NCBI GenBank assembly: GCA_033439255.1
Contig: CM065884.1
Span: forward strand, 1 to 64,000
DNA length: 64,000 nucleotides
Reading direction: 5' to 3'
DNA from: Hericium rajendrae
Taxonomy: Eukaryota > Basidiomycota > Agaricomycetes > Russulales > Hericiaceae
The notes beneath the pieces were generated by a model. The model saw nothing but the letters and a program-made list of their open reading frames with translations, made no database searches and was not told the origin of the DNA. Position numbers and translations under genes: made by a program. Shown here piece after piece: positions 38,199-49,641 of the stretch (its first letter is position 1; each line of letters starts with the position of its first letter).

Positions 38199-40082
38199 GG
38201 CTGTTCGTAGATATCGAGGGATTCGTTGGTGTGAATCGTAGGTTTATCCTCGCCATCTTTATAAAACCAAGTGGCTGATTATGAATCGTCACCGGAAGCC
38301 CGCGGGTCCACAAGTTAGCTCGAAATGCAGACGAGACTCTGGAGCTGTCACCTGTACTATTTAATATCCGCATATGAAGACTATCAGTGCGCCCGCATCG
38401 CTCGGACAATGGGGCCGTAATGCTTCTTTTTCCAAGAGTGGGCACAAATACCTGCTGACCTTGGGAAAATACTTATGCCGGCTCTCCATGGTCCCGCACT
38501 TCCCTGTGGCGCGTGCTTGTTACAACGAGACACAAGGTACTGCAGATCTTTTTGAGCTGCGAGGATATCTCCTTATTGACCTACAATCACAACTGAGGGA
38601 CGAGCAGGAGATTCGTCGCGTCAAAGCGGTGGCCGACTCTTGATATCGACGAGAAAGAGGAACATGCCGCATGGAGGCACATACTATGGCGCTGTGATGA
38701 GGACCTGCTTCATGCGCATGGAATCAGCGTCTCAAAAGGCCGACCGGCAGCCATACGTGAAGTAATCCACAAAAATGATTTTTGGGGACTACCAGCTTAC
38801 CAGCTTCATCGATAACACAGGCTGGATCCTAGCAGTCCACCGCGATAAGTAACTCACTGGCAATGGATAGAATTTCATCATGCGTCCTCAAATGTTCATT
38901 GTCACTAGGAATTTGATAGGGCCTTGGCATGACATATGATCAGCTTCTTGCTGAGAATGAATATAGATCGGACCGACCTGAGCAGCGATTTGACACAATT
39001 TTAAACGTCGGTTGACAGGAAGCACGGGCCCTGTTGGAACTTAGCACCTTTCGGCTTGCTTCCATCGGTCGGAGTGGCAGCTGTCGTTCAGCACTATGGC
39101 GAGTCGGCGACTAGCTGGGGTCACTCAGCAAGGCAGTTGTCCGTCCGTAAGACTCATTTGTGCAAACGGGTATCGCGGTCGACGTGACGAATTCAAGGGA
39201 CATTGGCTTTGTTAGCTTTGCTTCGTCGACGTTGAAGAGTTGCAAGGTGGGATGTTGCATGAAGATGATCGATGATGGCGGCCTGGAGCCGGCCGCCTGC
39301 TGCAATTGATTCATCGATCAAACTTGATACGTAACGGACTCTGTCGAGTAAGTATTTCGTCTCAAGATATAAATACCACGGCCCTGACGGGCACCCCCTG
39401 GTCTCGTTTGAGGTATGGTTGCGGCTAGTCGTCCGGCAAGTCTTTGTGTTCATAATGGCCTTTTCTTTCTCTTAGAAGACTAGATTCTATATATCACCGT
39501 CCTGACGTTCGGTACTTACAGCAAAGCGCACGTTGTCCTCGGGTAAATGCGAATATACAAAGTCCATCGAAGTCCGCTCAAGTCCGAAATCTCGCGCCAC
39601 GAGCTGCCATATACGGACGAAGTTCGAACTGCCTTTTTGGGTTTCTCTGCTGTGAAGACCTGGCTCTACCGAGACCAGGAACACAATGACTGTTTTCTGT
39701 GCTCGGTCTGCTCGGAGACTACTTGTGGAGCAGCCGCAAGAGATTTAATAGAGAGTTTTCGCAACTGACCGACTCGGACTCGGACTCGACTAGTGGAGCA
39801 CCGAGTCCAACTGGGATGCAACTGCAAGCGGCTGTGGATGGCAGGGTGGAGCGACTAATGGAGCGTAGGGTTCGACTAGCTAGGTCCGGGTCGGAGGGCT
39901 GCGAAAACTCTCTAATGTAACAGTTTGGAATGAACCTGGACTATCAAGTTCGAGGAGGCTCACACGAAGGAACATCAATGGTACTGCATTATGCGTAAAT
40001 AATCGTTGGCGTTTGCATTATAATCGTACAATCGTATCAGTGAAGGAAGTCTAGATAACTTATTCAATGGAAAAATTCTACG
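38199..40082. other. Intergenic region upstream of the monooxygenase gene
   Basis: Contains the monooxygenase promoter and the 3' flank of the Gln-rich kinase gene. Near 39770 there is a short GACTCG run. Frames here are short and show no recognisable family. No RNA gene is seen. Confidence 0.5.
38258..38265 (-). promoter_or_regulatory. TATA-like box of the monooxygenase gene
   Basis: TTTATAAA, self-complementary, 60-67 bp upstream of the ATG at 38198. Spacing matches the ADH box. Confidence 0.5.
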
Positions 40083-42829
40083 TCAGTGAAAGAGACTTGA
40101 GGAGCACTTCCAGTTTTTATGCTTGTAAGGCTTGTCAACGGGGAATTCGAGCACCTCCTTCCAATCCTCAGCTCCAGTAGGCGTAGACATCACAGGCGGG
40201 ATCCATTCTGCACAAATAAGAACATTAGGGGCTGTCGATTCGACGAAGATAAGTCTAGCTACCTGACATCGTTTTCTGGCTGATGCTGTTCCAGTCCCTG
40301 AGGATTCAAATCATCAATTAGTCATGTTTCACTGAATCCAAGCAGCAGGGGATACACTCACGTCTCGCGAAAGAAGTCATCATTGATCACCTGTTCAATT
40401 TTGTACCTCTTCTTGTCGTCATACTCAAGAAGCTGCGTGAAGGGGACGACACGATATGAGCCCTAAGCAGGGTGTTGCAAAGCGATGGCACTTACTTTAA
40501 GTATCATCATTTGCGCTTCTTGCGGTACCCAACACATCGTCCTACGACACATATTCGCGAGGGCGACATCCCACTCACGCTTTAATTCTTCCCGGCCTGT
40601 AAAGCATCGCTGAAAACGAAGAGAGGTTAGAGAGGTTTGCTGACGCGCGATGCCAGTAAACAGCGTACATCAGCCATGAAGATCTCGAATATGATCACGC
40701 CGAGAGACCACAAGTCAGCGGCACACGTGTAACTGCGCGGTTGGTCTGAAGCACACGCAACGACTTCAGGAGCCATATAATTCGGCGAGCCTCCATACCC
40801 ATCGAACTCGACTTGACAGAAGGGCAAGGAGGCAGAACTCTTGGGCGCTTTTTCGGCCAGTCCGAAATCCGTGATGATGATATGGCCCTTTCCGTCAATA
40901 AGGATGTTTTCTGGCTTGAGATCTCTGTGAATCATTCGCAGACGATGCAGTTCCTCGACCCCTTGGACCTGGTGACGACGAATGATCAGATACATAGAAT
41001 AAAGAATCACCGTGCACCACTCACCAGCTCTTCGACGCAGTGTCTCTGAGCCCTCCGGTTGAAAGTATCCCTGTAACACGGAGTGTAAATCACGTCATGC
41101 AACGACACACAGCAAGGTTTCTGTGGTAATTTTGTCAGCCGAAAGATCAAGCCAAGTGCAGAGAATCACACACCATAACCAGGTACGAGTTGATGTCATC
41201 AGTAAAGACGCTCCAGAGGTGTATAAGCCACCTTGCCCTCTTCTTTGTGATGTACTTCCAAGCCTTGATCTCCTGCTCGTACGTACGGCGAATTCGTTCA
41301 TCCGTAGCCAGCTCGTGCAGGTTGTATGTTTTGATCGCGACCTCGCACACGCCGTGGGATGCACACGGCGCATCGCCACACCTCGTGCATTTCCCGCTGC
41401 GCACGACGAGCGCCTTCCCGACACGGCCGAACGAGCCCCGGCCAAGCAAGCGCGTGACGGTGTACACAAGATTGCCGTCCGTGATTTGCGGCTGCACGTC
41501 ACCAACGGATTCAGGTCGGGTCACGTCATGCTCAGCGTGCGGCGATGCTGGTGGCGCACAGTCGTCCTCCGGAAGCGAGGGGATCTCGGGCATGTCGTTC
41601 TGCGGAATGGCGGAATCGGAGGCGGACGTCGAGCACTGGGAAGCTGTCGACAATGGCGCGGCCTGGGTCCCGTGCGAGCCGGAGACAGTCGAACGTGCAT
41701 ATGTCGACGACGACCCTTCCACGGCGCCTGTCGATGATAGCCTCCTTGGCCACTCCTCGACGACCGGGCCACGTCGAGTCACCACGCCGGCACCTCCCAT
41801 TCGGGTCTTTGGCTTCTCGTAAACATCCGCTCGGTGTTCAGCGCCGAATGTCACCGGCGGCGCTTGGCGCCTGGGCGGTCTCGCGGGTGGCAGGACACCT
41901 TGCAGATGCTGGACGTGGGTTGAGGTCGTGGGGTAGCGTTGAGGACGCTGGGCGTATACCGGTGAGATGAGTTCGTCACAGGCATGCTCGTCGTTTTGCG
42001 GAGGCGTCGTTGGGCCTTGCGCATGGTGGTTGAGTGCCAGAGGAGCGGGTTGATCTTGCGCATACTGATAGTCAACCAGAGGCGCGGATTGGCCTAGCTG
42101 GGCCTGATCGACAACCGCAGGAGTACAACCGGAGAGTATGTGGCGTGTGGCGTATCGAGGGACTGGAGGGGGTCCCGGAGGAGTTGGGAGGGCTCGTGGC
42201 TGCTGGGGAGCATGGACGCATTGCGGATTTTCGGGGAGCCCCGGAGGAACGGCGTATTGTAGATTATGGGTGACCGCCGGAGGAGCGAGTTGACCGTGCT
42301 GGAGCTGGCCTTTCGGGGGTTGCGAGAGGTGCTGCGGGGCTTGGGGAGCGGAGGCGTGTTGCGCGTTCTGAGGGAGCCCCAGAGAAGCGGTGTGGTATGG
42401 ATTTGAGGAAATTGTCGGAGGATCGACCTGATCTTGCTGATATAGACCTTGCGATTGCTGAAACTGGCTTTGCGGTTGCTGGAGCTGAACATATGGTTGC
42501 TGGAACTGACCTTGCGGCTGCTGAAGGGCCGCCGGATAAGCCAGCTGGCCTAGCGCGAACGAAGAGGATGTAGAACCGGTCCGGGGATACTGGACGTGCA
42601 GGGAGGTACCACACTGCTGCTGGGGGAAGCTTTGCAGGGGCAGAGGGAGTAGCGGGGTAAGGCGATAGAATTGCTGCTGAGGAGAAGCATAGTAGTACGG
42701 CTGCAGCTGCAGGGAGACGTGAATGGGGTAGTACAGCGGCGGTAGCACCGCAGGCCCGTAGTAAGGCTGCGAGTACTGTGGAAACCCCGCGTGGATAGGC
42801 TGGGGTTGCACGAACGCATATGTGTTCAT
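40083..42829 (-). CDS. Ser/Thr protein kinase with Gln/Pro-rich N-terminus
   Basis: The first exon encodes about 400 residues rich in Gln, Pro and Tyr, with imperfect repeats such as [18 protein letters not shown], probably disordered. The kinase domain starts [19 protein letters not shown]. It is followed by an unusual insert [15 protein letters not shown] directly before VAIKTY (the ATP-site Lys). A small exon [18 protein letters not shown], found by splicing, supplies the hinge and helix D. Then come [26 protein letters not shown] and [11 protein letters not shown], so all catalytic residues are present. Later exons run to a C-terminal tail with [12 protein letters not shown] and [18 protein letters not shown], ending CSSSLFH at 40083, resembling an AGC-type extension. 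Family placement is uncertain. A TATA-like box lies about 70 bp upstream. Confidence 0.85.
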
Positions 42830-43375
42830 GGCCGGGAGAGTGGCAGAACACGAGATGTGTTACGATAATGCTGGCACGGCGCGACATACAAACGCTTTAT
42901 ATGCTGAATGCGTTGGCCGCTGCAGACATCACATAGTGATAATAGAAGAGAGCACGTACGCAGTAAGACAGACGCATTGGCCAGCGCATTGATCGCCGGA
43001 TGCGTCGTCCGCCACATAGCAGAGGGCGCGACGTTGTTCACAATACAGCGATGTCTTACCTGGACATCAGATTATATCAAAGCACAGGGTCCGATAATGC
43101 GGGCTGTGATGGTCAAGAACAAGAAGACTGCACAAAGCAAGAGCTGGCGATTCTCGCTTTGGTCCTTAGCGCTCCGGGAGCCCGGCGCCGGCCCAAGTCC
43201 GTTGGCGCCGAACAAGCTTCGACATCACGACAGAGCACTGATCCAGAGGTCGTGTTGATAAAGCACATTGTAAGTACAAGCAGCTGAAAGTGCTGTCCAA
43301 AGGTCCAAAAGTACACGAGTAATAGCTCGTCAGTGACACGATCAGCCTTAATGATTGTAAGCGTCCAGAATGTGC
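42830..43375. other. Intergenic region upstream of the Gln-rich kinase gene
   Basis: About 550 bp holding the kinase promoter and the 3' end of the homeodomain-like gene, both on the minus strand. Nothing else is supported. Confidence 0.5.
42895..42901 (-). promoter_or_regulatory. TATA-like box of the Gln-rich kinase gene
   Basis: TATAAAG on the minus strand, 66-72 bp before the ATG at 42829. Confidence 0.5.
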
Positions 43376-44687
43376 TCAGTCCTCTTCCTCCTCCTCCGCT
43401 TTGGCGGATTCCCTCTCCCTCTCTTCCTCTTCGGAATATAAGTTGTACACGCCCTTGTCCAATCCCGCATCGAGATAGGCTCTCTCCATATCCGCGAGCT
43501 CCTCCTTCCCAGGCCCCTGCTGCAGCCACTCCCGCAGGAACCGGTCCGCGTCGAAAGGACCAAGCATGCCAGAGTCCAAAACGGTGCCGTGTCCGGCCCA
43601 CAGCACGCCAGAGCCCGAGTCCTCGATCCGCACGTCGTACGATTCTTCAAACCGAAAGGTCAAGCCTAAAGTCGCGTCGAAGTCAAGGCGTGTTGTGCCG
43701 GTGTACGGCTCGAGTATGAGTAGGTCTGCAAACCTCGGCATGATCAACGACCACTCGAGCAAGCAGAAAAAGAGACTGATCACCCTCGTCTATCACGGGT
43801 TGGCACAGGACGCAGTCACAACACGCTGGCAGGAGTGGCAGACAAAAATTGCATGGAGGGACTTGTTGTTCGGACTCGAGACAAGGATCGTAACGCCCTG
43901 AACTAGGTTTGAGTCTACCGAGAGTGGGCGAAGACGGAGGAGATGAGATCGGCGAAGAAGGCGGTAGCGAGCTAGACTGAGAGAAAGCCGACGGGAGACT
44001 CTTTTCCGAGGAGCGCCCAGAATGCACTTTGTATGCGCCGCAAGTTGCAAAGGCGCCAGCCTTGTTGTACGCGAAGCTCGGGGAGAAAGGCGCGATCCCA
44101 GATGCCTTTTGGTTCCAGTCTGCGAGGCGGCTATATGCGCGTTTTCCAAGCGGCGAGAGGGGCCCCGGCGTGGGCGTCGATGGCAGGAAGGTGTCGGACG
44201 ACGTGAAGTCCGACCAATCGAGGTACTGGTCGCCGTCGAAGTTCCGCGGGGTCGTCGGATCGGTCGAGCCCACCGCCGTTGACGAGTCGGAGAGCATATA
44301 GTCGGTCGACGGCTCGGAGGACTGCGCTTCGTGTGCTTTCTTGGGCCTCTTGCGGGCCCGCCCTTCAGTCGTGCTCATGATATCGGGTGTGATGACGGGA
44401 GTGTATGGGCCGATCGGAAGGTCGTACAAGCCCTCTGCGAGGCCGCCCCCGGCTTTGTTATGCCTGTGTCGCATGTGGTAGAACCACGCGTGGACGGCAC
44501 CCGCTTTCAGATCTCGCGACTTCGCCCAGGCGCGACGAGATACGATGGACGGCATGCGCTTGTCTATTGCCCAGAGTTTGTCCAGCTCGGCTTTGTCCTC
44601 GATGGCTAGTGTAATTCTTATCGGGGCGGTCGATGGTGCTGTCTCGAGAGGGCGTTTCGAAGGGATAGAGACTGCAGACGAAGACAT
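43376..44687 (-). CDS. Divergent homeodomain-like protein
   Basis: Residues about 25-80 resemble a homeodomain: an EDKAELDKLWAIDKRMPSIV helix region, then SRRAWAKSRDL, then AVHAWFYHMRHRHNK, which aligns with the third-helix pattern VxxWFxNxRxK. The normally invariant Asn after WF-x is His here. An Arg/Lys-rich stretch (RARKRPKK) could be a nuclear signal. The middle is Ser/Pro-rich with a Cys-rich stretch (CNFCLPLLPACCDCVLC) close to an intron of about 75 bp near 43715-43795. The last exon is acidic and ends EEEEED. The exact donor is uncertain because several GT sites fit. It may be a DNA-binding regulator; this is inference from the helix pattern alone. It is not next to recognised mating-type neighbours. 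Confidence 0.6.
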
Positions 44688-46057
44688 ATTCGAAAAGATG
44701 ACGGACGGCAGCTACCAGAAAACACGAATAGCAGGTCAGCAGCAGAGTTGTCGGCGAGAGTACCTGATGAAGATGAATGAAAGGTCGAGACGAGCAGGAG
44801 CGGAAGAGACGCGACGCGTGAGCCAGATTGGGAAAGCGGCGATCCATATCTCTTCGATCCCGTCACGTCAGATTAACCTTCTACCTTCTGATCTTTCATA
44901 GACAGCCCTTCAATAATGTTTGCGATTTATCCTTATCTTTTGCCAGTCGGAGTTGGAGACACGGGCAGGGAACTGCAGGGATGTCGTACCGAGAAATGCG
45001 AAGGCGTAGCACCTTCGTCGTGATTTCTGCCATGGGCCACATAGACAAGTGGATGTGATATCAGATGCGATGTTCGAATCACCAACAATAAGGAAACGAC
45101 GTGGTCCTGGACAAGTGAAAGCACGGTCAAGTCGCGATCGACTTGGCAGCCAAAGACTTATAGACAATCAAGACTCTGCTCAGAGATTACGACATGGTGC
45201 CGTCCGTATCAGCCTCCCCACATGCGTACGTACTTTGCACTGATATGAGTGGTGGTGACCACAGGCTTCGAAGTGAGAAGCTGCCAGGCCATAAGTAGCG
45301 AACTTGATGGACATGAGATTAAGTATGACGGATAATTTCGACTTCCTACCTCAGATTTCGGCATGGCCGACGCCGCTCTGAAGCTGATGTTGGGATCGGG
45401 TCAAACGCCCGTTCCGCCAAACGCACGCATAAGTGCACGTTTATCTTATCTCTCTATTTAGATTAGATGGTGGGCCTGGAGCCCGAGACCAATTACATAA
45501 CGTACTGTACAGTTGTGGTTCAGCCACTCGCGCCGCGGTATGTGGGCGCGAGTTTGTCGTCAGCGTGCCTCAGTGACTTCTGCCATCACTGAGGTAAGCT
45601 GCTTCTCAACTTCTTTGATTAATGCAATATACTGATACTATACGTAGAGTATTGACTACTCGTTCTCGTTTTAGGTATATTGCAATCTAAGTGACTTCTG
45701 CCATCACTGAGAGTATTGACTACTCGTTCTCGTTTTAGCTCTCTCGACGTCTATAATCTTAACAGCTGACTGATGTCTCCGCATAGTCCTGCTCTCATAA
45801 ACCATGAGCTAACAATGAAATGGAAGGATGTGGGAAGACGACAAAGGCAGTGATCGCGCGCGAACACTGCGCGAACGGAAGGCACAGGGTCGCGTGATCG
45901 CGTCTGGAGGTTGTGGTTATTGTTCAGATGTTCTTGTCATGGATGTGGTCGACCGTACCACAGCTTGTGCTTTGACTCCTTCGTTGACGACCAAATTGCC
46001 CTGCCTTCCTACTCTTCAACTTCTGTCGTTTTCTGATAGAGCACGCATATAAGAAGG
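44688..46057. other. Divergent intergenic region with a small repeat cluster
   Basis: Lies between the homeodomain-like gene (minus) and the FunK1 gene (plus), so it holds both promoters. The only structure I can support is the cluster of inverted and direct repeats at 45568-45738. Confidence 0.5.
45568..45738. repeat. Compact cluster of nested direct and inverted repeats
   Basis: CCTCAGTGA (45568-45576) faces TCACTGAGG (45586-45594). A 22-bp block containing most of this hairpin is repeated at 45690-45711, and a 28-bp block starting GAGTATTGACTAC is repeated at 45647-45674 and 45711-45738. TGCAATATAC (45623-45632) and GTATATTGCA (45675-45684) form a further inverted pair around the first 28-bp copy. 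All copies are identical, so the duplication looks recent. Confidence 0.8.
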
Positions 46058-48923
46058 ATGGATTCCGAATCGTCATCGTCTGCTCACCATCAGTATGCCG
46101 CCCCTGCTTCTCGCTAACACGCCGATGAAGTCGGCGGCTCAACTCTAGGGCTTACAGTGTCAACTACCATACCGGTGTCAATGTCGCGGATCTAGACAAG
46201 GCAGTCATGCAAGAGATGCAATGCCATGCCTACGCAAACACACCCGACCTCATAAAGAAGCACTTCATGTCGGATTCTGGAGTCGACGAAGCCGTCGGCA
46301 AGATCCACGCCCGTCTCATCAAACAGGGGATATATAAGGCTGGTACTAGTCGTCGACATGGGTTCTGGAAGGACCTGCCCACGAAGCCTGATACGGAGGA
46401 TGTCCTCTATGAACCGCTCACCGACATCCTTAACGCAATTACGGATGCATGCAAAACGACGTGTACAGGCGGTCTCCAGCCTCAGTTCGACGTCGTCTGG
46501 AGAGACGAGCACTCGAAAAACCCGGAATCTCAATTTTCGGTCAAGATGAGGCCCGATATCCTTGCGACTTTTGCGAAGACAGGCACTACGGCTTGGCGTG
46601 CATTGCAGACGCTTATCGAAGTCAAGAAAAAGGGGAATCCTACTCCAGCTGTCGTGCAGCTACTGCGATATATCAGACATGCGCTTCGAGAACAGCCTGA
46701 CAGACGCTTCATGTATGGGATGGTCTTCTCCAAGTTCAACTTGACGTTGTGGCACGTGGATCGGACGGGTGCCCTAGCGTCGGAGGTCATCGACGTTCAC
46801 AAGGTCAGTGGGCATCATCACTTGCCGTGCTGTCGCCTAACATTCATATTCTCTGTGTACAGTCCCCGATCGCGTTCATCTCTATCATCGTCGGCTTCCT
46901 TCTGAAGAGTCCCGAGGAACTCGGCTGGGATCCCACTATGCAGATCTACGTGGAAGACCCAAAGAATCCCAGCCTGCGCGGCGGCATTCCGTCGTATCAG
47001 CTTGACGGGAAAAAATCTTCGGGTAACAACAACGCATATAAACGAATGTGGATAGTTGAAATGCCGAAGCCGGGATCGCCAAATGATGTCGAGAAATTGG
47101 TCTTATTCCACGCTCTCAGCTTGGTCCGCAGCGAGATGCTCCGTGATCGAGCGACTCGTGTTTGGAAGGCATGGAAGTTGGAGGATATGGGCCGTCCGAA
47201 GCAAGAGCGTCCGGTGAGGCTTTCACTTGTACCTGGTCTTCCAAGTTCACCTTCGCTCACTGTCTCCCAGGTATACATTTTCAGGGATTGCTGGAGAGAT
47301 GAGCGCCGCGGCTTGGAGGGTGAGCTCTACAAGAAGGCCGGTAATTGCGATGGTGTCGCTCGTCATTACTCGCACTGTGCCGTGCGCATTGGTGCAGGCA
47401 AACAAGTCGACGACACTTTCAATCTAATAAGACGAGACGTCAAGCCGGAGGGTCCACCGCTCGATCTGACGACGCAACAAACATCCCGGCCCTCCGAACC
47501 AGATGGAACAGAGGAGGACACCTACATACTACCATCCTTCGGTGACGACAATATACAGTGGTCCGAAGATCGCTTTGAGGTCGTTCACGTTGTAGGCGAG
47601 CTTCCAGTGCCTCGCAATCGGGTGCATTCGAGACTGGTCATGCTCAGCTTCGGTCATCCTCTGACGAAGTTTTATCACTTGATCGAGGTATTCGGAGGGT
47701 TCTCGGATGCCGTCCAAGGTACGTCTCTTGAATATACTGCTAATGACACCTGTGAACTCTAGCCTAGGTCATAAGAATCTGTATTCAAAAGACATTCTCC
47801 ATCGCGATATCAGCCACAACAATATCTTATTGACCGGAGATCTGACTGTTGGCAAACGTTCATTCACTATCGACTTGGACAATTCAATTGACATGAAAAA
47901 CCATGTGACACTTCACGATGATCCACGTAGTGTGCGTTTCTCAATTTCTATTGGCCAGTGTTCGTGCCTCACCGCTACTGCTAGGGTACTCCCGCGTTCA
48001 TGAGCTACGAGATTTGGCCCGGCAAACCATATTTCCAAAACATTGCTCCCACTCATGTGCGCATGGCTGTGGATTCTCTTTGCTTCGGAACTGGCATCAA
48101 GAAGGCGATCCCTGCAGAAACGGATCCTTCAGATCCGGATGGAATTCCTCTCGCTGCAGTTCATGATCTAGAATCTTTCTTTTGGGTTTTCTGCTGGCTG
48201 TGCATGACCCGCGAAGGACCTGGGAAAAAGCGAGAATTCAAGGCAGAAGGCCTGACTGCGGAAGATGCCATCACGGCTCGGCGCGCCCAAATGGCCATCT
48301 ATGAAACGTTCGAAAGCGGCTTCACCATACGTAAAAAGAAGAGAGAACTAATGACCAACGGATCGACGTTCGAGAAGGATATTCTCGCGTCCTTCACCCC
48401 TTATTTCGAGCCGGCGAAGGAGGTGGCATTTTATCTCTACTCCGTACTGCAGGACGCTTATAGAGAGCGGAAATTCGACGGCCTTCACGACATCTTCGTC
48501 AAAGTTTTCAAGGTTGCCGCGGAGACCCCAGCATTCATAGCCTGGCACGTCGAGAAGCTCGAGTATGCGCGCATGGAGAAAGCAGCACGCGAGAGCCGAG
48601 AGAAAGAGGAAGATATCTCAAATTCGCCCCAGCCAGAAAGGGCTGGAGGAATGGAAAAGGTGTCCAGAGCGACTCGGACGAAGCGGGGGCGACCGAGGGA
48701 CGAAGTCGAGGATCAGGAGGAGGAGGAAGAGGCAGCGCCGACATCCAGCTCACCATCGAATAGACAGGGTCGCAGGAAGCGGGCAAAGACCGCAAGTTCA
48801 TCGCGTGCGCCACGAGGCGCCGATGCGGTCGCTGGAGCAGCTGCGCGATCGAACTCGTCGTCACAGAGAACCACGGGTGGAGGGAAGAAGCGCCAGACAT
48901 ATGGCAAGAACAATCGTCGCTGA
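46058..48923 (+). CDS. FunK1-type fungal protein kinase
   Basis: FunK1 kinases are a fungus-specific, often expanded family. The start at 46058 (MDSESSSSAHHQ) is joined by a 56-bp intron (46094-46149, branch-like CTAAC) to AYSVNYHTGVNVADLDKAV. The N-terminal half carries the usual FunK1 region (YEPLTDILNAI, RPDILATF, IEVKKKGNPTPAVVQLLRYI). The kinase core has ILHRDISHNNILL, then IDLDNS in place of DFG, then GTPAFMSYEIW in the APE position and HDLESFFWVFCWLC. These variants are normal for the family. Splices near 46804-46861, 47215-47271, 47719-47766 and 47936-47980 restore the frame. A 100-residue Lys/Arg/Ser-rich tail with an acidic run follows, ending KNNRR; it could be nuclear. It appears intact. 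The substrate is unknown. Confidence 0.92.
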
Positions 48924-49641
48924 CGTGGGTGCATCTAGAGTGTGGCTCGTAGGATCTGACTGTACCATACCATGGAATATCGCATCATGTACCCCATTTC
49001 TTGTATATCTATACCCGCCTTGTACTTCTTGTTGCAATTTCTCGAGCATGTTGCCATTACACTGTCATACCCACAGAATACATCAACTACATTTAGATAT
49101 TGACCTCTTAGTCCTTCATGACTATCGGTATCGCAAACCCCTTCTGGCCAGATCGACGGAACGGATTTACCGTCACCGGATATGCACATCGTTTCCTCGC
49201 GGCAGCCTCACACTGAGGGCACGCACCGAACTGGGCCACCATGCTCGCAAACATGCGCGGCGGCGAGTTGGCCGTCGACATATTTTCCGCAATAAAAGAG
49301 CAGCAAGCGTGGTCCTCCTCTTCTGGAACTGGTTCTGAGAGCTCCATCGCCCGCCGGGGCTCATGAGAGATCGATAGATGAACTTGAGGTTGGAGTACGC
49401 CGCCGGGCGACGCACGCAGAGGCGGTCATGGAAAAGCTCATAGCAGAAGACATGAGGACGTCGAAAAGGCAAATCAGCTGTCGTTGTCGAAACAGATGCC
49501 CTGCCGCCATCCGCCTCATGGTGCCTGCGTGTGCTAATGCCCATATGCAGTTTCTCACATTTATTCTCTTCAGCTACTGGCTGTCATTTCCTTGACACAG
49601 AATAGACCTACGCATAGAGATAACACATGGATAAAAACCCA
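48924..49641. other. Convergent 3' region between FunK1 and sedolisin genes
   Basis: About 720 bp between two genes that end towards each other. It should hold both 3' untranslated regions. The short frames on both strands show no family. Confidence 0.5.

Noticed and set aside
41123-41970. Plus-strand frames of up to 210 codons opposite the Gln-rich kinase
   Set aside because: Antisense shadow of a coding exon that contains clear kinase motifs.
43376-44687. Mating-type homeodomain locus
   Set aside because: Only one homeodomain-like gene is seen, it lacks the invariant Asn, and no usual flanking gene such as the mitochondrial intermediate peptidase is in the window.
45060-45090. GTTCGAATC resembling a tRNA B box
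   Set aside because: No matching A box or acceptor stem nearby.
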